Assembly: GCA_916700875.1 (NCBI GenBank)
Contig: CAKAKS010000004.1
Span: forward strand, 18,711,444 to 18,775,443
Reading direction: 5' to 3'
Length of the DNA stretch: 64,000 bases
DNA from: Sebastes aleutianus
Taxonomy: Eukaryota > Chordata > Actinopteri > Perciformes > Sebastidae
Part shown: positions 22,903-34,793 of the stretch, in pieces
Layout of the letters: each line of letters begins with the position of its first letter
Position numbering within the stretch: position 1 is the first letter of the stretch
The notes under the pieces: model-generated
Database searches by the model: none
Seen by the model: the letters and a program-made list of their open reading frames with translations, nothing else
What the model was told of the DNA's origin: nothing
Position numbers and translations under genes: made by a program

Positions 22903-25900
22903 AAAAACACAGATTTCAGTTCCAAATAATGATTAGAAAAGTATTACAAAAGAATCTAAATATCTGCTTCGTTTGATGTTACGGCTCAGGGTCATTATAG
23001 CGACTACTTTGTACAGGTTCAGTGTACAGTAGGTGTCACTTTGAGATGTTTTGACACAGAAGTCTCGAAGGAGTTTTACTGTCAGCCAGGTCAAGTAAAC
23101 ATCCGTCCCCCTCCGGTCTCCACAAAAAAACACACACACTGAAAAACACACATGTATCGGTGATGTGTTATTTATGGACTAAGTAGATATACTTCACCTC
23201 TTCGTCTTCCACCGAATCCTCGGGAGACCGTGGGTGTTTCACTGTTCTGCTAGTTTTGTCCTGTTAATAGAGGTTCATTAAAATCCAATTGCTATGTTTT
23301 GATGTGTTTTTGTTTTCTGCATCTAACGAGCACAATTAAAATGTATTCAGTGATTCAATGCTATTGTCTCTGTGGACCTTTAAAGCGTTTTGGCCAAAAA
23401 TACTAATTAGTGTCAGATTTACACTGTAGATTAATTTACTGTTTTTTTCCACACACACAGACAGGCTCCGGTCTCTCTAATGAGGCCTGTCTGGAGAGGG
23501 AGAGAAGAGAGGGAGTACAGGTGGCAGCTCTCTAATTATGTCCCCAGTGGATGACTACATTACCCAGGTACCCCAGGCCTCTGACAGGTGGGTGGGTGGA
23601 TTGGAGATGGACCATCACTGGGATGAATGACAATCTTAATGAATCATTCTCTCAGTTATCCCATTAGGGAAGAGAGTGGGCCAATGTTTCCCATTAATTA
23701 CAGTAGTGCACTTTTGTTCTCTGCACAGTAGAAGTGAAATCACTCTGAATTACCTGTCAAGGATTTACTGAAAGGCTTAAGTTTTATTTTTTGTCAACCG
23801 TGATAGCGTCCCTAGTGTTCACCAGGGGTGTACATTTTTGGTTCATGGACACTGTTTTGCTCATCTGACATAGATCATAAAATACAGCGATGGGCTACAA
23901 CAAAACAATGGACAGATGATGCAGCTGTGCTACACCCCATATTTAATTGATGTTGCTTTAAAATGACGGCTCGGAAGCATGAATGTCTCATTTTGTTAGA
24001 TGCCTGTTGCCTCGACTCCTCTCTCCTCTTGTCTCTTCCTCGCCACCTCCGCTTGCATCTCAGGTGGGAGGGACTAAAGGCCATGGCGTCAGCCAATTTT
24101 GGGCCGTCGGTGAGCATCTGTCAGCCTTGTTTTTACGGTGTGTCCCAGATCGTTGGCTCTAGTCTGCCCGTGTCGGAGGCTTTTTGGCCGTTGGCCGTTG
24201 GCTTAAGTCTTTGCGGTGTGCAGAGTCCAACTTTTTGACACAGGTGACGTGAGGCAACACAAATGTCAGACTTGGTCGCCGTGAGTTCTTTGATTTCAGT
24301 TTTGGTCTGCCTTAAAGCACGAGGTGAGGAAAGGAATCGAGGACAAACTGAGAAATGAGACCAACTTTTCCACCTCAGCCAAGCATAATTTAACTTTTTC
24401 TGTATTTTTTAGAATTTTCTGCATTTCTACTTTTTTTTATAAGCAAATTTAAATTGTGCATAAAACCCAGGTGGATGAAAACCAACCTGCAGTTCCCCAA
24501 ATGTGTCAGATTTTATCCTCTTTTAAAAAATGGAAAATCATTATAATTTAGGCTAGTATTTCCTGTCACAAAATGTAAATTCAGTTCACACCTTAAATGA
24601 ATACTCCTTGACTAATGTCAACTTTGTGCGTATTTTTCCACTACTGGATTGCAATCTCAATATTCCCTCCATTCCCTCATCCCTGGACTCTAAACAGTAG
24701 GCCGAAGCTTCCTTGGCAGTGATTTGTGTGGAGGGAGTCAGGTCCCATCTGTTCCCTGTCCACGGGGGATGTAGGGTTAGCCAGCCAGCCAGTCTCCACC
24801 ACCACCACCTCACTCTCCCCCCTCACATCTCCACTCCCCCTCAACACCCAGAGAGAGGATAATGAGAACAGGGAGAGGGTGCACCGCACATCGCCGGGCA
24901 GCATGCGTGTCTGAGCTCCCGCCTCGTCACGTCTCGTCTCCTCACCCGTCACGTCATACAGACTCGGGGCCTCAGCTGGTCGCATGTGATCAGAGCGACC
25001 GAGAGGTATTCTTCAAATGTAGATAAGCGGTTTGACGTGTGTCCCACTGACTGTCGCTTCCATGATACTCTCTCTTCAATCTTAATAAGGAAAGTTAAAG
25101 TTACATCTCCGCTCTCGTACATTTCCCAAGCCTCCGGCTCCGAGACTATTTCCCTCATAACAGCTGTCAATCATGACGTCTCACCCCCTTTTTATAGAAT
25201 CAAATAACTATCTAACCGTTGACTACCATTCATATTTTTTTCCAAAATAAGGTTTCCATGGTGGTCCACCGGAAGGGGAGGAACTTCGCCTCTCTATATT
25301 AGAGCAAGAGCATAAGTATCAGAGATGAATATCTCAAAACCAGCAGAAATAAAACCCAAACTACCGTGTAGGTGAGAAAATATGTCTTTTAGGAATTTGA
25401 GTGAATTGACCCTTTAATAATCCACTTGGCTGTTTTTCTTTGTTCACATTTCAATTCACAAAACAAATCTTGTGCTGCAACCTTTAGCCATTATAAAGTA
25501 AGGTGGTCCCAGAGCTAATTTTAGTTTGGCAGTCAGTATAAACACTTTGCAAAGAAGGAACTTTGTACTTCGATATCCTGCAGCTCACTGTTAAACATTC
25601 AGTGATACGAATGCAAGCAGGCCAAAACACAGCTTGAAATATTTCATTGAACTATTTGATTAAAAGTGGAATCTGGCAAATGGTGCAGCTCTTAAATTTA
25701 GTTATTTTTATCCACTTCTTCAGAGCCGGTGACTCAGAGCAAGATGTCAAACTCAATACTCTGTAAGTGTCATCATCTTTTTCTGTAACAGAGAATCAAT
25801 CAGTTGTTTTTCCCCTGACAGCAGCTTGGACGAGCCTTTCTGTAAACACCGTCTGAGTTGTGACTAAGAGGCCACCGTGATTTGTGTCTCGCCCCTCCCA

Positions 25901-26702
25901 GATGACGTCTTTCATTCCCTTTCCTGCACCTCTCGGCCCGCATAGCTCTGACAAATGTTAATTCTTTATTCGGAGTTAGACTGAGCATTAAGTCATTTAT
26001 TTCAGCTTGTTTAAAACCAGCTCGTTGTCTGGCCTGCAGCGATGCAGCCAGAGGCCGGAGGCTTAAAATTTCACGACTCAACAGTGTGACCAGATGTTCC
26101 GGTGACTGTCTCACGTTTGCAGCTCCGGCATCTCACTCTCCGCCGGCCGGAAGATGCTGAGACACACCCACACATGCACACAAGCCGAGGAAAACTCCTG
26201 ATGGGCTCTCGCTGTCTTGAAATTAAATTCCCCTCACTCCGCCTGCAGAACACAATGTGCTGAGATTTGCATGGGTGAATGAAAGTGTGTTCCCCCTTCG
26301 TACGCCCTCTGAATACTCAATAATATTGTATTCTCATTCTTTTCACCCTCTGCGAGATTAGTGTTATACAAAAAAAAGCCTTTATGTTTGCAGTGTTTGG
26401 TTGATTGCTTGCCCTCACATAATCACATTAAACAAAAAGGCAAAATAGTCAGAAATCACTCTGACTCGTCCCTTGAGGACAGACTGAAATTAAGAGTGTG
26501 TGGAGGGTGAACATGGTCTTTTTTATGGGACACGGGTCAGACTTTCATTATAATATTGCATCAGACAGATAATGGACTCAGGTCAGCCTGGCACTGAGAC
26601 TCTTTGCAGGATATTATTTACAAAATAAAAAACAGTATGTGAGAGTTCAGTACAGCATTTGAGTGTTCATTTGTACTTTGGAGTGTAGCTCACATTCAGA
26701 CA
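22903..26702. other. Intergenic 3.8 kb, no gene seen
   Basis: The longest stretch in which I find neither gene nor clear repeat. GC rises at about 24.7-25.0 and 25.8-26.2 kb, with frames of about 100 codons, but none shows a domain or splice-bounded exon. Being repeat-poor, it is a reasonable place to look for conserved noncoding elements. Confidence 0.45.
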
Positions 26703-27275
26703 TTATATGAAACTATAAAACCTAAGGAATCCATTGGTACCAACCATGTCATACTAGCTTGTCGGGAAGAAGGCTAAATAACGCTCCAAACCTGCGTTAC
26801 ATTTTGGCGAGGAAAAACTGTCATGGCCATTTTCAAAGGGGTCCCTTGACCTCTGACCTCCAGATATGTGAATGAAAATGGGTTCTATGGGTACCCACGA
26901 GTCTCCTCTTTACAGAAATGCCCACTTTATGATAATCACATGCAGTTTGGGGCAAGTCATAGTCAAGTCAGCACACTGACACACTGACAGCTGTTGTTGC
27001 CTGTTGGGCTGCAGTTTGCCATGTTATGAGCATATTTTTTATGCTAAATGCAGTACCCGTGAGGGCCTCTGGACAATATTTGTCATTGTTTTGTGTTGTT
27101 AATTGATTTCCAATAATACATATATACATACATTTTCATAAAGCAAGTATATTTGCCCACTCCCATGTTGATAAGAGTATTGAATACTTGACAAATCTCC
27201 CTTTAAGGTACATTTTGAACAGATAAAACATGTGTGATTAATTTGCGATTCAATATTTTAATCGATTGACAGCAC
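26703..27275 (-). mobile_element. AGGGCTGTCAA-ended element, copy 2 (reverse)
   Basis: Reverse complement of the family: ATTCCTTAGGTTTTATAGTT at its 3' side and ATTGACAGCACC at its 5' end (27,265-27,275). It aligns over nearly its full length with the 32.3-kb copy. Confidence 0.85.
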
Positions 27276-29250
27276 CAATATCTATACATATGATTTTATT
27301 GGACATTTTTTATTCTATTCTAAGACTTTTTGTGTCTAATTATAAAAAAAAGGTGGACATTCTGTCACGGTTTAAGCTTCCTCTTAATTTTCACATTTTC
27401 TGCACATTATTCCAGCCTGCCAGTGCCAACATCTCCTCTCATTAAAGACCTTGACATTCCCTCCCAGAGCAGCAGTAGACCTTCCTGATGTTCCCCGGTC
27501 ACCTGATCATCACCTGCCTGCACACCTGCCTCCTGTTGGTGCTAATTAATCACATAGTATATATACTGGTCCACCAGCTCACTAGCTTTTTTGCCAGTCA
27601 GTCAATTATGTGCCTTATAACAAGAGTTGCAGCCTTTGTTCTGCATGACTGCTAATGATCTCTACCTGTTGGTTTTTGGCTTCTGTGTCCTGCTTTTGGG
27701 TTCAAACTTAAACCAGAACTGTCAAGTTTACTTGGTAAAGCAAATTGGGGGGAAAAAAATGAGCTTTTATCAAAGACACAAGCTGTTCTTTTGGAGTTTG
27801 TGGGTTGATCCTGCACAGGTTAACATCATACAGTCTGGTTTAGACGTGCTCATGTCTTCACATACAGATGCAGTTATATTAGTGTAGACAACACTGTTGG
27901 TTTTATTTTTTTAAAGAATAAACAAAAAATGTTCAATACCTTCATTGGACTACCCTTTTCCCTTTTTAGCATGTTGTGTACTAGTGTATGTCCACAATCC
28001 ACTATAAATATCTACTAAATTTGCTGTAGTAGTATTTAAAGGTGCTAAATACAGCAACAAACAACTATTTTCTATGTAAAGATATAGAGGAGTAATGTCT
28101 ACCTGAGCAGAGAATGAAGTCACACTCCCTCTGTGTGTGTTCGGCCCAGTCGCACAGACGTTTGTGAAATAATCACGATATTGAATGTATTGATTCGTGT
28201 ACATAGACACAAATTTTTCAATGTACTCAAGACAACTTAAAAAAAGAATGGAAGGAGGAGTTTCGCAAACGCAAAGTTCCCATAATGAATGAACGTCTGG
28301 TTGATTTGCATAATTTAATCTAATGTAATTTAGCACTTTTAATAACACGTAAAAGCCTCCTGTTAAGATTTGAATTATGCTTCATGAATCTCGCATGTAA
28401 TATTAATAGTATGCAAGTGTCTTGAGTTGTGTAAATTGCAGCATTAAAGGTGCTGTTGAAAATTCTCCATGTTCACTATCCCTATGCTTTGCTTTTTTTT
28501 TAATGTGAGAGGTTCATGAATAATGCAACGGGTCAGTGTGAAAGAGGTGTAAATTAATTTTTTCTGCTAGTGTGAGAGCTGCTCGGGGTTAATTAATTCA
28601 CACTCATTCATTTATTTACACCACCACCTCCCCCTGGTTGTCACACACCTGCATCATCCTGCACGCCTACTCGCCTGCACACTCATAACAGTATAGGATG
28701 TAAACACGCCCAGAGGTCAGAGGGGCAGCGGAGACACAGGAGAAATGGAGGAGTGAAGCATTGAGTCACTCTCCACCTCCAGTCTCTCTGCGTCCTGCTG
28801 CTCCTTCGTACCTGATGGGGACGCCTGACTGTTTGATGTGTGTGACAGTGGTACAGAGAACACCACACCCTGCAGTTCTGATCTGGTCTAATCGCGGACC
28901 CACCGCCGCGCTCTCCCGCCGATCCGCATCCTGTCACCTGCAGGGGAAAAGGTCAATCCAGGTAACATCACAGCTCACAAGGCAGGTAACTCACGATTAT
29001 CTGTACCGTCCCAAACAAACATGGCTGCAGCGACACTCTGCGACACTCCGCCCACTTTCCTCTCCCCTCTCGGTGCATGTTTCAAACCCACGCCTTCGTA
29101 TGGAGCTGCACGCTGCAGGCTTGAAGCCAAGAGGTAGCCACAACAGCTGAGTGTTGAAGCCAATGCACAAGTGCCTCTGAATAGAGTTCCTCTAATGGCA
29201 TCTGTAACTCAGCACATTTATGGTTCAAAAAGTATGTAAAGGAGAAACCC
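27276..29250. other. Intergenic, no gene seen; possible LTR remnant at 27.36-27.73 kb
   Basis: 27,363-27,726 runs from TGTCACGG to ACTGTCA with a promoter-like TAGTATATATACTGG and the phrase TCTGTGTCCTGCTTTTGGGT, which I associate with fish LTR retrotransposons; no target duplication is visible. A GC-richer patch at 28.7-29.1 kb has a 129-codon frame with no recognised domain. Confidence 0.4.
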
Positions 29251-29385
29251 TGACTCCTACAAAATGACATTCCCATACAACTAAACCGCATCTTCAATTA
29301 CGTTTCGAGGGAAACATTTTCTCCTGGATTACAGTCACAGTTTTAAACAGTTTTACACAAGTGGTTAATGTTATAAATTGAAACA
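29251..29385 (+). repeat. Interspersed repeat fragment, matched at 3.26 kb
   Basis: Same order of blocks as 3,256-3,398: CTCCTACAAAATGACATTCC, ACTAAACCGCAT, TTTTACACAAGTG, ATAAATTGAAACA. Followed directly by the repeat at 29,400. Confidence 0.7.
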
Positions 29386-29399
29386 AAACAAAAAACGCA

Positions 29400-29745
29400 A
29401 ACAACACTTCTTCTTTTTTTAGGTTTATGCAACATGACTCGGTTAGGTTTAGTAAAAAAATCATGGTTTGGCTCAAAATGACTACGAAATTGAGACAATA
29501 CAAAACAAAAAGGGAACAAAAGGTTAGGATTAGTAAAAAAAACGATGGTTTGGCTTAAAGCATTATTAAGCTAAACGTAAATTAAAACAAATAAATGTTT
29601 TAGTTTCAGATGGGACATGAACAACAGTGTCCTGGGTGGAAGTTGCGTGTTTGACCCACCCATCCACCCCGACCTCCTCCTTACTTGGACTTCTGTGGAC
29701 GATCAATAAAAACGTATTTGTGATACGTCAAAAACAAATGTAATC
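29400..29745 (+). repeat. Interspersed repeat related to 2,640-3,130 (opposite strand)
   Basis: Contains TAGGTTTAGTAAAAAAATCA, GGGACATGAACAACAGTGTC, CCCGACCTCCTCC and TTTGTGATACGTCAAAAAC, which are reverse-complement counterparts of blocks at 2.6-3.1 kb. Confidence 0.6.
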
Positions 29746-30040
29746 TGCGACAGGGCTGTAGGGACGGAGCTTATGTAAGGAGGGACTGTTAAAAAGTGAA
29801 ATTTTAAACTGTAGTCAGTATAGAGAAGAAATCCACTGCAAAATGTCTTTTTTTTTCACAGCAAATTCTCAAAAACATATAAGAAACTTTTTCTCATGCA
29901 GGGAAATTGACACATCACAGCAGAAGTACAAGAACAGATGCATCATATTGATTAGTGAAGTTTAAAAAAAGCATAATATTATATATATTATAAGCTACCA
30001 TGTGCAAAATGAAGCATGAATAAACTAAAATAAATAAATT

Positions 30041-30136
30041 TAAATAAATAAAATAAATAAAATAAATAAAATAAATAAAATAAATAAAATAAATAAAATA
30101 AATAAAATAAATAAAATAAATAAAATAAATAAAATA
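30041..30136. repeat. 9-bp minisatellite (ATAAATAAA)n
   Basis: About ten near-perfect units of ATAAATAAA. On the minus strand it reads as a repeated Leu-Phe-Ile frame, which is a translation artefact. Confidence 0.95.
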
Positions 30137-31020
30137 ATATACTTGTGTATAAAGTGTACACTAAAGTAAAATGTAAATAAGTTCCACCTAGATGGGTGCA
30201 ACAATGGAACTGGTGTTAAACAATACATTCATACTCGATCTATGCATCCATCCATTCCAACCCCAATGAATTACATTAATACACAACTGTTTCCTTTTAC
30301 TCTGCAACTCACTGGTCCAAAGGCATCTTTAAAATATACACACGTTTGACCAATCAACATGCTTGTCGACATAATACGACCACATGAAGTACTTTACTCA
30401 TACCCAAGAGTGAGAATTAACTCACTCTGCTTTTATCTTTCTCTCTGACGAACTGTAATTATTTGCTATTCTGCTCCGTTGTCTTTGGTGTTATCATAAA
30501 TGTCCTCATAATCAGAGCTGATAGCACAATTGTTGATCAAGGAGGTGCTCGTGTTTTTTTAAGTAGGTCCCATTGTGAAATAAATGAAGTGAAGTGTTTT
30601 TCTTCCTTTTGCCCTCTTTTGTGACAAAAGAAATCTAAGTTAAGCCTCCTGACACCAAACTACAATAATCCAGAGAACAATATGAAAATGTTTGTTTGCT
30701 CCAATAGCACCTCGGCCTTTGAGTTAAGTTTTAAATTACACGCAGCACAGGAGTTTTTATTCAAACAATGTCTATGCGTCTAGACCGGATATGTGTTTCC
30801 CACTTCTAGCCAAAATAGTGTTAAAATTGGTTAAATGTAGTTTTCGCCCAGGCAACTTGTGAGATGCATGATCATGTTAGCAAAGTCAACTACAAAAACA
30901 AACTGAGAGTAGTCTCATTTCATTGACAGGGTCAACCGGTGTTTGGTGAAATAGAGTCTAGTTCACGGGAAAAACACACACCAAGTCCTGCAACTCGCCG
31001 TCAGAAACACAGATGAAATC
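30137..31020. other. Intergenic, no gene seen
   Basis: No exon or repeat recognised. Confidence 0.5.
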
Positions 31021-31290
31021 AACCTGGTCTCACGGAAAGACGTGTAAATACTACGACATTATATGGATATTCCGTGTGTCATGAATACGCATTTTAGCCT
31101 TTTTCACATGTCATTTGTATAGGCAAGAAAGCCACTTAGTTTTCGGAAAATCGTCATGGGTGGGCTTGAAATAAGTAAGTAAACTAAGTAAAATACGTAC
31201 AGAAACAATGTAACACAACCACAGAAAACACGTCGCTGACGTAACTTGCAAAACAAAACACCAGTCAAAAGCGGTCTTGAACATTTTTAG
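31021..31290 (+). repeat. CAACCTGGTCTCA-family element with intact left end
   Basis: Begins with the left end TCAACCTGGTCTCACGGAAA and continues CATGAATACGCATTTTAGCC, TTTTTCACATGTCATTTGTA, AAATAAGTAAGTAAACTAAG, AACAAAACACCAGTC. Its right half is missing. It defines the left terminus, which pairs with ATGAGACCAGGTTG of other copies. Confidence 0.8.
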
Positions 31291-31369
31291 CGTGGCTAAA
31301 CGTGTAAGCTCCATTTATTTTCAGGTGAATACTTGTATTTTGGGTTTCTACTAGAACATGTTTTACTTT

Positions 31370-31681
31370 TCTCACACCTCTTTTCACCCTCTGTCTGATT
31401 GGTCAGCTGGTCCACCGTTGCGATTGGTCAACCAAACCAAACTCTTCAGACTCTAGCTCCGCTCTAACTAGCTTTGTTTGAGAGCGTGCCAATCTAGCCG
31501 TTATGCAAATGTGTTACTTGGTGACATCACTACGTTATGAACGAAAAGGCGGGACTTCAAGCGAGGCGTTTCAGGCAGTTCAGGAGTGGTGTTTCTCCCT
31601 TCGACGTGGACTTTTACATGCAGAAAAAAACTATATAACACACTAAAGGAAAGGGGGAAAAGCACAATAGGACCTCTTTAA
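31370..31681 (-). repeat. 'AGAGGTCCTATTGTGC' repeat, truncated
   Basis: On the minus strand it starts TTAAAGAGGTCCTATTGTGC and continues through TAGTGTGTTATATAG and CCGCCTTTTCGTTCATAACG, a combination I know from abundant short repeats in perch-like fish. Only one copy is in the window, so the ends are uncertain. Confidence 0.5.
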
Positions 31682-32316
31682 AGCCATGTTTTCTAAATGT
31701 TATCTTGGAGATTGCAATGCCTGCACATTTTACAGTTTAATGACAAAGCATTAATATCTCAAACAAACACCACATAATGAGGCTTTAATATAACAGATAA
31801 GGTTGCTAACTTTGAATGAAAAGTCATAAGGTTAATCTAATATGAAAGGCAATATTTCCTCCTGCTTCTACAGAGGTGAGAGGTGCTGAAATGGAAAAAA
31901 CAATATAATACGAAACATTATGAATCAGTAAATATGCAACCTTGTGTGGGTTGAGGAAATTTAAAAAAAGGGAGAAGGTGTTTTTAATGACAATCATGGC
32001 TACATCCCTGAGCTCCCTGAGAAGTGTGAAGGCATTTAGATTGAGAGTGAGGTGGTAAAAAGGACAGAAAGGGCAGCTGGGTGACGGCTCAGATGAGATT
32101 CCAGCGTGGTCGAGGCTATTGATACCGTGGCTCTCCCCAAGGAAAAGGTATGAGAGGTTTAATTCACAGAGCCTTCTCACGACAGAGATGGGGATAGGGG
32201 GTATAAGAGCCGGAGAAAATGAGACACCTCGGATAAAAAATAAAAATTGCCTGAACTCATAGGAGCAGTTTGTTTGGAGATGTGGTGCTATTCTCCGATG
32301 ACGAAGTGTTCATTTT

Positions 32317-32867
32317 AGGGCTGTCAATTAAAATCGCACATGTTTTATCTGTTCAAAATGTACCTTAAAGAGAAATTTGTCAAGTATTTAATACTCTTAT
32401 CAACATAAGAGGGGACAAATATGCTGCTTTATGCAAAATGTATGCATATATTTATTATTGGAAATCAATTAACAACACAAAACAATGATAAATATTGTCC
32501 AGAAACCCTCACAGGTACTACATTAAGCATAAAAAATATGCTCAAATCATAATATGACAAACTCAACAGCTGTCAGTGTGCTGACTTGACTATGACTTGC
32601 CCAAAACGGCATGTGATTATCATAAAGTGGGCATGTTTGTAAAGGGGAGACTCGTGGGTACCCATAGAACCCATTTTCATTCACATATCTGGAGGTCAGA
32701 GGTCAAGGGACCCCTTTGAAAATGGCCATGACAGTTTTTCCTCGCCAAATTTGGCGCAAGTTTGGAGCGTTATTTAGCCTCCTTCAAGACAAGCTAGCAT
32801 GACATGGTAGGTACCAATGGATTCTTTAGGTTTTCTAAATTTATATGATACCATATTCTAGCTTGAT
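32317..32867 (+). mobile_element. AGGGCTGTCAA-ended element, copy 3 (left end intact)
   Basis: AGGGCTGTCAA at 32,317-32,327 is the inverted counterpart of the right end of copy 1. Then CACATGTTTTATCTGTTCAA, and the same ordered blocks as the other copies. Its right terminus is lost after TTTATATGATACC. Confidence 0.85.
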
Positions 32868-34175
32868 GGATGGATCTTGTTTTTCTGATAAAAAAAGTAA
32901 GAAAAGGAAAAGTCCACTGCCTTAAGCCTAAAAAGATCATCTCTCAAAGAATCAGTCCATAATAACTATAAGCTTTTGTCTTCTTCTCTCTTAAAATAAA
33001 AGTCTGTTGTTTGGTGAATTTATAATGAACACATGTGAGCAAACATATTTGCTGTATAATAAAGCCATATAATGTGTTTTTTATTGCCATCAAACAGCCA
33101 AGCTTATCGATGTCTGATCATCTCCCACTGAAGTCTGTTTAATGATCTCCGCTGCTCTCATCCTGCTACGACCCGTCTGTCAAAATTCAATTAATTTGTC
33201 AGAGGTTATTCGCCTGTCAGTGCACGGCATTTTAATAAAGCTGGAGTGACTCTGATAAGACCTCGCTTTAATTGACGGCAAGCAAGCAATAAAGCCGGCT
33301 TTATTTATTCCCTCCCTTTATTTAGTCTCTTACAGTCGAGGATTCTCCGGTGCAGATTGATCAGTGAGTTTGTACGGAGAGTTTTCAGCGCTCAGTGCTC
33401 TTATGTGAACTCCCCTCCGGGTTTTTTAGAAAAGGACAGTGGCATCCCAACGCTGGGACTGGTCTTCCCTCGTACGTGCCGTCTCTGTCAGGCTGGTATT
33501 CTGAGCTGACACGTCTCTTTCCCATCAAAGCAGCACATCTGGCCCTCCTGGAGCTGGACTCAAATGTCACCCGGAGCCCCCTACAGAGGGATGCCAGCCA
33601 CACCACCAGAAATCGAAGCATTCGAGTGTCATTCTTGTGTCGCTGCCCACTGTGATGCCCATGGGTTACTCCCTCGATGTCCCTTTTAAGAACAGGGTTT
33701 TCATGATTCAAACAGGTTTTCCTGTCTATTTGATGAATAAGCATCACTTTTGAGATTTAACAGTATCAGAAATGGAGCAAAAGATTCAGCGTGATAGTTT
33801 ACACTGGAAATATCGCGTGTTTATGATTGCACACATCCTGCTGCCCAGACCTTCTCTGTCATGTGTGTCTCATGATTTCATTGGCTTTCAAGTGGATGTT
33901 ACATAATAATAAACCCGTCCCCACACCCAGAACACACACACACGTGCACGTACAGTTTATAATCTCTGGTGAGACTGCACACAACTCATTTATAGTTAGC
34001 ACAACATCAAGATATTTATAGCAGGTCAATATTTATGATGCGCAGACAATGATAACAGGTCCACCGTCAATGCAGACCCTCAATTAAGTGTAAACAGAAC
34101 TGGGTGTGTGTCCGTTTATGGACTATATCTGTGCCTGTATAGACATATGCAACCTATGATGAGCAGTCAATTTTC
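32868..34175. other. Intergenic, no gene seen
   Basis: Frames of 86-120 codons overlap on opposite strands around 33.4-33.7 kb; neither shows a domain. Confidence 0.5.
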
Positions 34176-34793
34176 AGTGGTGGAAGACGTATTCAGTTCC
34201 TTCATTTAAAGGACCAGTGTGAAACATTTAGGGGGATCTACTGGCAGAAATGGAATATAATATTTATAAGTATGTTTTCTTTAGTGTATAATCACCTGAT
34301 AATACGAATCGTTGTGTTTTCGTTAGCTTAGAATGAGACGTCTATATCTACATAGGAAGCGGGTCCTCTTCACGGAGTGGGCCATGTTGCACCGCCATGT
34401 TTCTACAGTAGCCCAGAACGGACAAACTAAAAAACACTGTTAACTTTTCCTGCTTGGGCCAGAGTTGATAACGGTACTCACTCCCGTCGCCGCCGCCGCC
34501 ACCGCCACCGCTCTCTCTCTCTTGCTTCACCACTCACTTCTCACTTACACTCGCACTGGTTCTGCCCAAGATGGCTCTAGAGAGGGCCATTCGCGTTTTT
34601 GCGACAGCCACAGTAGCTCTCCATCACTCTTGGCACACAGAGAGCCTTCAGTTGGTTGTAATCTCCTCACCTCACCGCTAGATACCACCAGATCCTACAG
34701 TACACACTCGACCTTTCAGTAAAAGTATCAATACAACAGCATAAAATGACTTCAAGTAAAAGTGCATTTCATACTTCTGCTAAGAGGTGCCTT
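34176..34793 (+). mobile_element. CAGTGGTGGAA MITE split by a second element
   Basis: Left part 34,176-34,205 starts CAGTGGTGGAAGACGTATTC. Right part from 34,719 continues AGTAAAAGTATCAATACAAC and CAAGTAAAAGTGCATTTCAT, the family's normal continuation. The element at 34,206-34,718 interrupts it. Confidence 0.7.
34206..34718 (+). mobile_element. TTAA-flanked 'AGGACCAGTGTGAAAC' element, long copy
   Basis: Starts TTAAAGGACCAGTGTGAAAC and ends near TACAGTACACACTCGACCTTT. The family appears in shorter form at 39,211-39,340 and 54,578-54,800. It includes a GCC/ACC triplet patch at 34,486-34,511 and a TCTCTC tract. No ORF of its own. Confidence 0.75.

Noticed and set aside
24677..24985. 102-codon minus-strand frame with CpGs nearby
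   Set aside because: Overlaps three other frames, no domain, and no splice signals that would join it to a gene.
27950..28348. 132-codon minus-strand frame
   Set aside because: Sequence is not protein-like, has no family resemblance and no neighbouring exon.
28761..29150. 129-codon frame in a GC-richer patch
   Set aside because: No recognisable domain, and opposite-strand frames of similar length overlap it; composition alone explains it.
30040..30228. Frame encoding a Leu-Phe-Ile repeat
   Set aside because: Translation of the 9-bp ATAAATAAA minisatellite.
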